In this document: positions 1 through 5,171 of the stretch, in pieces | Layout: each line of letters opens with the position of its first letter | Numbering within the stretch: position 1 is the stretch's first letter | Assembly: GCA_015488875.1 (NCBI GenBank) | Contig: WFMX01000156.1 | Span: 1-5,171 of the forward strand | Direction: 5' to 3' | From: Campylobacterota bacterium | GTDB taxonomy: Bacteria > Campylobacterota > Campylobacteria > Campylobacterales > Sulfurovaceae | DNA: 5,171 nt | The notes under the pieces: generated by a model | The model's database searches: none | What the model saw: only the letters and a program-made list of their open reading frames with translations | What the model was told of the DNA's origin: nothing | Position numbers and translations under genes: made by a program

Positions 1-242
1 TAGCTACACTCCACTCGTTTTTTCTTTTTCTTTGTTGTACAGTTTTGGATATTGATAAGTTGTGGAGTATAGAGTGGGTCATTTGGCTGTATAGTTATAG
101 GTTGTAGCAGCTCTATCTCTGTGCTACTTGATAGTATAGATGGGAGTATCTCTTGTGTCGTTATACTCTGTGATTTGTTTGCTAGTAGTAGAGTAGTTGT
201 GAGTAGTGCTGATAGTAGATATGTTTTGATGGATGGTTTCAT
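1..242 (-). CDS. Small exported protein with Sec signal peptide, 3'-partial
   Basis: ATG at 242-240 opens a frame of 80 complete codons to the left edge. The start is supported by GAGGAG five bases upstream. Residues 1-21 form a Sec-type signal peptide: Lys2 and Lys6, a hydrophobic core rich in Leu/Thr (9-20), and likely cleavage after Ala21. There is no lipobox Cys. The mature part is Ser/Thr/Gln/Ile-rich, then has Cys68, five Lys in a row (71-75), Arg76 and Cys79. The last two bases read TA, so the next codon is either Tyr or a stop, and the protein may end here or run on. I recognise no family. It is on the same strand and 184 bp downstream of the large gene. Its codon use (CTA for 8 of 13 Leu, ATA for 6 of 9 Ile) matches the C-terminal part of that gene. 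Likely periplasmic or secreted. Confidence 0.72.
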   Translation of the reverse strand, partial: MKPSIKTYLLSALLTTTLLLANKSQSITTQEILPSILSSSTEIELLQPITIQPNDPLYTPQLINIQNCTTKKKKKRVECS

Positions 243-247
243 CTTGG

Positions 248-253
248 CTCCTC
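248..253 (-). promoter_or_regulatory. Ribosome binding site of the small exported protein gene
   Basis: The minus strand reads GAGGAG, then five bases, then ATG at 242-240. This strong Shine-Dalgarno match decides the start of the downstream gene, which would otherwise be just an open frame cut by the window edge. Confidence 0.75.
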
Positions 254-281
254 GGTAGTGTTTTATCACTTTTATGGCTAA

Positions 282-287
282 AGTATA
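282..287 (-). promoter_or_regulatory. Possible -10 element (TATACT)
   Basis: The minus strand reads TATACT about 40 bases before the ATG at 242, which would give a leader of roughly 30 bases containing the GAGGAG site. No good TTGACA-like -35 is seen at the usual distance, and there is no TG extension. Vegetative promoters of Campylobacterota often lack a clear -35, so it stays possible. If real, the small gene can be transcribed independently of the large one. Confidence 0.35.
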
Positions 288-426
288 CTGCAAGAGTGTG
301 ATGAGTCGTGATGAAATAGAAAAATGGGTGGGGGCATATGATAGATATTTTTAAGTTATTGTTACTATTCGTGACATATTTATTGCCAAACTACCCTTTA
401 AAAAAGATAGCCTAGCGTGATTGTGT

Positions 427-3400
427 TTACTCCGCCTCCACTTCCACATCAAGTGATGACTTGTTGTCTTTTTGGTCGGTGATATCTATAGTGAAGCTAT
501 ATACATTGTCGCTATCTTCATCTTGTGGGGAGCTACTATGGAGTTGCGTGATCTGCTTGATAGTCTCACCCTCTAGTGTGAAGTATTGTGCATCATATCC
601 ACTGAGTATATAGTTTAGGGTTTGGTTGGGGAGTGTTGTTATATCTAGCTTGTGTATATCTCCTATATATCCGCTCTTGGTCTTTAGCTTTAGTGGAGTG
701 TTCTCATTGATATAGATTTGATCTTGTGGGTTGAAGCTGTAGAGGCTGATCATACCTATGCTCTCATACTCTCCTACTCTATTTTGATTGCTCTCTCTGC
801 TCAACCCTTGTGATGTCACTGCGATCATATCACCAAAGAGTGCTATGGAGTTGCCATATATATATCTATTGATACTAGTAGGATATGTGAGATTATCTAA
901 TTTGATGATCGTATCGTCAGGATTGATGACAAAGAGAGAGATAGCCCCTATAGCTACTTGATCGCTCTCTCTTTGGTTGGGGTGGGTTATGGCTAGCTTG
1001 TTGTGGTCTATGACAAATGACTTGCCATACATCTGCGAATGAGATCCTATGCTCTCTATGGTATTACCATCTCTGCCATATAATAATATCGAATCATCTA
1101 GCTCACCTATAGCGATGAGAGTATCACTCATAGCTATAGACCTACCAAACAAATAGGCGCAGCAGTCCCAGCGAGAGAGAAGTTTCTGTGAGAGTGTGAT
1201 GGCATCATTGCTATCTCTTTGGTATAGATATACAGCTCCATTGTTATCCCTCTCTTCTATATACTCTAGTGGTGTTCCTATAGCTATGAGATTGTTAGCT
1301 ATAGCTAGAGATAAGCCAAAGGCAGTCTCCTCATCTACATTGGTAGCGGTAAGCTTGTCTAATATTGTCACACTCTTGTCAGCATTGATTTTATAGATAT
1401 ATACCCTCTCTTTACTATTGGCTATAGCTATGAGATCACCATCTAGGGCTATGGCACTACCGAAACCATCATACTCTTGTGCATCATTGGCTACTATCTT
1501 TGTGGTCTCTTTGAGACTGTAGTCATCCTCTATATGGTATAGGTATACTGCTCCTGCTCCATTGGCTTGTGTACTATCGTTTGTATCACTCACCACCACC
1601 CATCTACTATCTATAGCTAGATTCTCACCAAATGTAGATGACTCTACTGCTATACTATCTACCATCTGTAGAGTGGTGTTTGACTCATATCTATATAGGG
1701 ATATAGTAGATAGAGAGAGACTTGCATTTGAGTCATCTCTACTATTTGTCAATATGAGATCATCATAGATATCTATCTTATCTCCAAATGATCTACCGTC
1801 ACTGTTTTCTCCATAGAGTGATATCTTTGAGATTTGGGTTGGCATATAGAATATAGAGATAGTTTGCACTATTATATTGCTATCACCAAACTCATTGCTT
1901 GCTTGTATCTCTAAATCATAAGAGGGTGTTGCAGCATAGTCTAGTTGGTGTGCTGTGGTGATGTGACCTTGATCATCTATCACGAAATCACCATCATCAT
2001 TTCCGCCTATTATAGCATAGTTATCGACTCTATTTTCATCATCTGTGAGACCATTGGTTCCTATGGTGGCTACTAGCGTACCTATAGGAGTAGTAGCACT
2101 TTGTGAGATTGTATCTGGGGCTGATAGTCTAGGTGGCTTTTGTATCGCATCTGTAGATATGGTCAAGCTGATATCGTCACTTCTACCTGCTTGGTTTGTA
2201 GAACTTATGACTAGTTTGTACTCTCGTGCTTGGGTATAGTCAAGCTCTTTGACTAGATATACTCTCCCACTATCATCTATAGCAAAATACCCATCATTAT
2301 TGCCACTGATAATCATATAGTGGTCTACTATATTTTCATCTGCACTGCTACCATTGGTAGTGATAGTAGCGACTACGCCTCCTAGCATCACAATTTGATC
2401 TATATCTCTATGCAGATCATTGGTGAGTTTGGGTTTTACCTCTGCTATATTGTTGATATTGATGGTGATATTGATATCATTACTATCCCCTATGATATTT
2501 GCTCCTCTTATAGTCAATATATATTGTGGTGTTGTCTCATAGTCTAAATGTTTGAGAGTTTTTATAGTACCATTATTGTCTATACTGAAAAATCTAGCAC
2601 TTGTATTGTTTTCTACTATTGTATAGTCTGCTACGATACTCTTATCATAGTGGTCTCCTCCTGCTTCTATCTTGGTGACGGTGGCTCCTATGGCTACATC
2701 TTCATCTACGCTTATGTTGGCTGGTTCAGTAAGCACAGGGGCATACTCCACAATATTCTTGACAAAGAGCCTCAAATCTAGTGAGATATCTTCACCGTAC
2801 TTATCTCTCCCTACTGCTTTGAGGTCATACCAAGAGCGAGATTCATAATCAATAGTCGCACTATTGGCTACACGGATAGTATGATTGTCATCTATGATAA
2901 ATGTATCGTTATCGACAAATTCATAGGGAACTATGCTCTCTTGACATAGAGTGTCTAGCTCACCTACTACACCTCCTCCTTGTATATTTTCATATACAGA
3001 GACTTTTTGTATGCCATCTATCACTCTGCGTACATCTTCATATATATCCTCATCTTGATATATCTTCTCTACTAGAGGTTCATAGTATGCATCATAGCTT
3101 TTGTGTAATTTGTTTTTATCATATTCTGGAAGCCAATTGAGTATATCATTGTAATCTATGATATTATTGTGGTCTATATCCTCTTTGAGTATCTTGTTTG
3201 CTAGACAGTTGAGCTTTTGTATGATGACATCACTATTTGGCTCCTTATCATATATAGATTTGGATAGTTGATATAGAGCCTCTGTCAATACAGTGACTTT
3301 GAACGAATCACTTTTGAGTTGTCTACCTGCCAATATAGCTCTGATGGTACCTAGGTTTTCTGTAGGGTTTGTGTCTATTATTCCATTATCGTTGGTATCT

Positions 3401-5171
3401 ATATCCATACCACCACTCACAGAGATGATATAGAGCCTCTCATCATCTATACTACCAAGGAACTCTTTGGGAAAGTATAATAGCCCACTAGTCAACAACG
3501 AATCACCCTCTGTAGTTGTACTCGTATAGAGTGGAGTATCTGTAGCTGAGCTATTGATATCTCTTATATAGATAGTAGCATTACTGAGAGGTCCTAGGAG
3601 TGCTTGTTTGAGTTTGGATTTGACTATATATTCAAATTTGCTATACTCTTTGGTATCATTGTCGTCATCATCATTGTTATTTTTGTTGCTGTAGTGTGTC
3701 ACTTTTGTATCTTTTGTGTCAGTGGAGACCTTAGGTGTGAAAGAGAGCTCTTTTTTTTCATTTATCTCTATCTCTGCTATCTCCCCTATGTTTAGCATAT
3801 TGATATCTGTTATGTTTAGGTCAAATACCATAGCCTCTTTGTCGTTTGGCACATCTATAGTCACAAATATATTCTCTGGCATATCTGACTCATCTACTGC
3901 TCCACTATGCCTAGCATATACAGGATAGACCCCAGGTTTTATGTTGTCCTCTGTCTTTACGACATAATGCTGAGCAGGAGGACAGCCCTCTGCTATTTCT
4001 AACTCACCTGGCAAGCCTCCTACCTCTAGTTGCATATCTATACTACTATCTTCCCAAAGTAAATCTACTGTGAGGACTCCTGTGGTGAAGGGTGTTGCAG
4101 TGTTGTCATTTTCTCTACCTCTTATCTCACCCACTCGTATCTGATTTTCATCTTTTAGTATCAAGCAAATATCACTATTTTGTACCTCTTCGATGCTTTT
4201 ACCTCCATAACTTCCTTTGACATACTGTTCTTTTCCTTCATATGTTAAAGAATATATCATTGAACCACCTCCTATACGAGTGAAGTCTTTGACATGTCCT
4301 TCTAATAATTTATCCATGCTGCTAGGATCATATTTGTGAGTCATCTCTATATATTTCTCTTTGCAGCTACAACCTTTTTCTTTTTTGATTTTCCATTGGG
4401 AGGGTTTAGCCCCAAGTTTATTTAATTTGATTGCTATACAATCCATAATTTCGATGTATGCTTTATCGCTAGCCATTTTACTATTGTCGAAATAATTATT
4501 CCTCTCCAATGGTTTCCCCATATAAAATGTGAACGCATGCACTTTGTCATCTAGACCACCCAATAGTCCTGCCATGCTTTCATAATTCAAATAATCCTCA
4601 GAAGACTCCCAATCACCTTTAGGTGATTTTCCTCCTACTTGTGTTTTCCAAGCATAACTATCATCAGGTCTTTTTTCACGATATGTCAATCCTATTAAGC
4701 CTCGCAATGGATTCCATCCGATTTTTCGTACAGGACTATTGATCCATCCTGTATTGAGAAATGCAAGATACGCAACCAAATCATTGTCCCAATTAATCCT
4801 AGGTGTTCCTCTTTTAATATCTTCTGTTCTTGGTGATGCTATGCTGACTACTTCAAAATAGTCTTGCATCCATCCTTCTTTGCTTTTTACTTTTAGTTTT
4901 TTATACGCCTCACCTGTAAAAAGATTTCCTTGTGAGTGAGCTACTACTAATACTTTATGCCCATCTTTAATACTGTTTTGATACTTTTTAACTTGCAATT
5001 TTAAATCTGCTTCATGTGCCTTTTGTGTCATAAGTCCTGCTAAAGTAGATGCTAATTGAACATATTTATTGACAGCTTCTATTCCCGTTCCATCACTCTT
5101 TTGGAGTAGGGATTCAAGCAAATCAATAACCTGTCCATCTGTGCGGTTGTAAGCATAGTCCACCTTACCTA
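427..5171 (-). CDS. Giant modular hydrolase/cadherin/FG-GAP propeller protein, 5'-partial
   Basis: One uninterrupted frame runs from the right edge to TAA at 427-429. The first GTG (5163-5161) is probably an internal Val: the frame stays open through GGT AAG to the edge, and the nucleophile Ser lies at only residue 77, too early for a complete alpha/beta hydrolase. From that GTG I see, in order: hydrolase (1-250); CxC at 265/267 and a beta-rich part with a YfaP/DUF2135-like segment (about 360-450); Asn/Asp linker (492-504); a carboxypeptidase-regulatory-like beta start with two calcium-type loops (505-720); four cadherin-like repeats (about 744-1106); seven FG-GAP-like blades (1111-1480); and a C-terminal Ig/cadherin-like domain (1482-1578). 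Likely role, by inference: an exported or surface-bound esterase, lipase or related hydrolase with binding modules. No LPxTG, RTX nonapeptides or beta-barrel is visible at the C-terminus. The substrate is unknown. Codon use differs between the hydrolase and the rest. Confidence 0.93.
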   Translation of the reverse strand, partial: GKVDYAYNRTDGQVIDLLESLLQKSDGTGIEAVNKYVQLASTLAGLMTQKAHEADLKLQVKKYQNSIKDGHKVLVVAHSQGNLFTGEAYKKLKVKSKEGWMQDYFEVVSIASPRTEDIKRGTPRINWDNDLVAYLAFLNTGWINSPVRKIGWNPLRGLIGLTYREKRPDDSYAWKTQVGGKSPKGDWESSEDYLNYESMAGLLGGLDDKVHAFTFYMGKPLERNNYFDNSKMASDKAYIEIMDCIAIKLNKLGAKPSQWKIKKEKGCSCKEKYIEMTHKYDPSSMDKLLEGHVKDFTRIGGGSMIYSLTYEGKEQYVKGSYGGKSIEEVQNSDICLILKDENQIRVGEIRGRENDNTATPFTTGVLTVDLLWEDSSIDMQLEVGGLPGELEIAEGCPPAQHYVVKTEDNIKPGVYPVYARHSGAVDESDMPENIFVTIDVPNDKEAMVFDLNITDINMLNIGEIAEIEINEKKELSFTPKVSTDTKDTKVTHYSNKNNNDDDDNDTKEYSKFEYIVKSKLKQALLGPLSNATIYIRDINSSATDTPLYTSTTTEGDSLLTSGLLYFPKEFLGSIDDERLYIISVSGGMDIDTNDNGIIDTNPTENLGTIRAILAGRQLKSDSFKVTVLTEALYQLSKSIYDKEPNSDVIIQKLNCLANKILKEDIDHNNIIDYNDILNWLPEYDKNKLHKSYDAYYEPLVEKIYQDEDIYEDVRRVIDGIQKVSVYENIQGGGVVGELDTLCQESIVPYEFVDNDTFIIDDNHTIRVANSATIDYESRSWYDLKAVGRDKYGEDISLDLRLFVKNIVEYAPVLTEPANISVDEDVAIGATVTKIEAGGDHYDKSIVADYTIVENNTSARFFSIDNNGTIKTLKHLDYETTPQYILTIRGANIIGDSNDINITININNIAEVKPKLTNDLHRDIDQIVMLGGVVATITTNGSSADENIVDHYMIISGNNDGYFAIDDSGRVYLVKELDYTQAREYKLVISSTNQAGRSDDISLTISTDAIQKPPRLSAPDTISQSATTPIGTLVATIGTNGLTDDENRVDNYAIIGGNDDGDFVIDDQGHITTAHQLDYAATPSYDLEIQASNEFGDSNIIVQTISIFYMPTQISKISLYGENSDGRSFGDKIDIYDDLILTNSRDDSNASLSLSTISLYRYESNTTLQMVDSIAVESSTFGENLAIDSRWVVVSDTNDSTQANGAGAVYLYHIEDDYSLKETTKIVANDAQEYDGFGSAIALDGDLIAIANSKERVYIYKINADKSVTILDKLTATNVDEETAFGLSLAIANNLIAIGTPLEYIEERDNNGAVYLYQRDSNDAITLSQKLLSRWDCCAYLFGRSIAMSDTLIAIGELDDSILLYGRDGNTIESIGSHSQMYGKSFVIDHNKLAITHPNQRESDQVAIGAISLFVINPDDTIIKLDNLTYPTSINRYIYGNSIALFGDMIAVTSQGLSRESNQNRVGEYESIGMISLYSFNPQDQIYINENTPLKLKTKSGYIGDIHKLDITTLPNQTLNYILSGYDAQYFTLEGETIKQITQLHSSSPQDEDSDNVYSFTIDITDQKDNKSSLDVEVEAE
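430..720 (-). other. C-terminal Ig/cadherin-like domain
   Basis: Residues 1482-1578. The segment has YINENTPLKLKT, then LNYILSGYDAQYFTLEGETI, then a loop of Ser/Asp/Glu, then YSFTIDITDQKDNKSSLDVEV. This is the cadherin/dystroglycan-like order of strands, with 'Y.L.G.D..YF.L....I' matching the middle of the upstream repeats. The usual LDYE is replaced by an acidic loop (PQDEDSDN). It ends directly at the stop, so there is no separate anchor or secretion tail that I recognise. Confidence 0.6.
724..1833 (-). repeat. Seven FG-GAP-like units, predicted beta-propeller
   Basis: Residues 1111-1480. Seven units begin with (F/Y)G at residues 1126, 1178, 1234, 1282, 1339, 1379 and 1436. Each continues with a strand such as SIALxGDLIAIxxS and most end with a '(G)AVYLY' type strand. 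Spacing is 40-57 residues, as expected for propeller blades, and seven is a closed number for this fold. The form is the FG-GAP_2 type rather than the integrin type: the D-x-D-x-D-G metal loop is not seen. A binding or adhesion role is inferred. Blade 5 carries a vicinal Cys pair (1334-1335). Confidence 0.78.
1846..2934 (-). repeat. Four tandem cadherin-like repeats (first one divergent)
   Basis: Residues about 744-1106. The motif (L/I)DY recurs with Asp at 772, 874, 975 and 1075, a period of 102, 101 and 100 residues. Each is preceded by a strand-turn of the type 'FxIDDxGxI' (FSIDNNGTI, FAIDDSGRV, FVIDDQGHI; IIDDNHTI in the first) and followed by 'Y.L.I...N..G.S'. These are the hallmark core strands of bacterial cadherin-like domains. 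Repeats 3 and 4 are the closest pair, sharing VATI-TNG-DEN-VD and GNxDGxF. The first is shorter and lacks a clear N-terminal half. Calcium-dependent stalk or adhesion is the expected role. Confidence 0.8.
3004..3651 (-). other. Beta module with EF-hand-like calcium loops
   Basis: Residues 505-720. It opens with GPLSNATIYIRDIN and a TTTEGDSLL turn, like the carboxypeptidase-regulatory / CNA-B type 'G.L.GA.V.I' start. It then has two calcium-type loops: DIDTNDNGIID (587-597) and DIDHNNIIDYND (662-673). The second fits EF-hand positions 1, 3, 5, 9 and 12 as Asp, Asp, Asn, Asp, Asp. Between them lies a helical stretch (FKVTVLTEALYQLSKSIYD). I recall this combined module as common in large exported proteins of Sulfurovum/Sulfurimonas-type bacteria, but I cannot name a family with certainty. 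Confidence 0.6.
3652..3690 (-). repeat. Asn/Asp-rich low-complexity linker
   Basis: Residues 492-504 read SNKNNNDDDDNDT. The plus strand shows a run of cat/gtc/gtt triplets at about 3657-3683. This is a simple-sequence tract that probably works as a flexible, acidic hinge between the N-terminal enzyme part and the stalk. Such a triplet run could also vary in length between strains. Confidence 0.7.
3814..4086 (-). other. YfaP/DUF2135-like beta-sandwich segment (tentative)
   Basis: Residues about 360-450. The stretch TGVLTVDLLWEDSSIDMQLE resembles the start of YfaP/DUF2135-type domains, where a strand ending in L-x-W is followed by an acidic 'D-x-x-L' strand. Further on, IKPGVYPVYARHSG and NIFVTIDV match the usual 'PGxYxVYxxY' and closing strands. 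The similarity is by eye and the family assignment is weak; another small jelly-roll or Ig-like domain is equally possible. It sits between the catalytic module and the acidic linker. Confidence 0.4.
4414..5171 (-). other. Alpha/beta-hydrolase (lipase/esterase-like) domain, N-terminus missing
   Basis: Residues 1-250 of the large protein. The strand-turn-helix KVLVVAHSQGNLFTGEAY is a nucleophile elbow of the A-x-S-x-G kind, with Ser77 as the candidate nucleophile. A later strand, FEVVSIASPR, followed by NDLVAY, offers Asp128 as the acid. DDKVHAFTFYM offers His209 as the base. The order Ser-Asp-His and the spacing fit the alpha/beta-hydrolase fold. Strands before the nucleophile, which normally include the oxyanion-hole loop, should lie upstream of the window. 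The reaction is probably ester hydrolysis, but lipase, thioesterase, acyltransferase or an inactive binding role cannot be separated from sequence alone. Confidence 0.75.

Noticed and set aside
361..375. Small inverted repeat GTTAC-TATTC-GTGAC in the gap.
   Set aside because: Five pairs including a wobble, no T tract and no link to a known operator; expected by chance in AT-rich DNA.
388..426. Possible rho-independent terminator after the large gene (minus strand CTATC, loop, GGTAG).
   Set aside because: The stem is only 5-6 pairs with G-U wobbles, is AT-rich, and the T run lies in the loop rather than after the stem. It would not stand as an intrinsic terminator.
1268..1430. Repeated palindrome-like words such as GCTATAGC.
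   Set aside because: They encode the recurring Ala-Ile-Ala strand of the propeller blades with the preferred GCT and ATA codons, so coding explains them without a DNA-level function.
1196..2781. Other plus-strand open frames of 64-77 codons opposite the propeller and cadherin regions.
   Set aside because: They lie wholly within well-supported minus-strand domains, and their composition follows from the antisense codons.
3604..3928. Hydrophobic plus-strand open frames opposite the large gene.
   Set aside because: They are antisense shadows: the Ile/Val/Phe-rich peptides come from reading the Asp/Asn/Glu-rich minus-strand codons backwards, and no ribosome binding sites support them.

Overview
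The window looks like a low-GC bacterial chromosome segment with dense coding on the minus strand. ATA (Ile), CTA (Leu) and AGA codons are frequent. The mix of modules in the large protein resembles the big exported proteins of Campylobacterota such as Sulfurovum and Sulfurimonas. That placement is an inference from remembered protein style, not a search result.

Almost the whole window (427-5171, minus strand) is one very large gene. Its 5' end runs off the right edge, and it ends in TAA at 427-429. It encodes at least 1578 residues (numbered here from the GTG codon at 5163-5161) in a clear modular order: an alpha/beta-hydrolase (lipase/esterase-like) module with a readable Ser-Asp-His triad; a beta-rich middle part with a segment resembling the YfaP/DUF2135 type; a short Asn/Asp linker; a region with a carboxypeptidase-regulatory-like beta start and EF-hand-like calcium loops; about four cadherin-like repeats spaced 100-102 residues apart; seven FG-GAP-like units that probably close into a beta-propeller; and a last Ig/cadherin-like domain at the C-terminus. 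The layout suggests an exported or surface enzyme carried on an adhesive, calcium-stabilised stalk. The signal peptide that would prove export lies outside the window.

A 184-bp gap (243-426) follows. It holds a good ribosome binding site and a possible -10 element for the next minus-strand gene, but no convincing terminator.

That next gene (242 down to the left edge) encodes a small protein with a clear Sec-type signal peptide. Only 80 residues are visible and the final, incomplete codon could be Tyr or a stop. It has the same strand and codon style as the C-terminal part of the large gene, so it may be a functional partner, but nothing in the sequence shows this directly. I found no RNA genes, CRISPR array, insertion sequence or attachment site.
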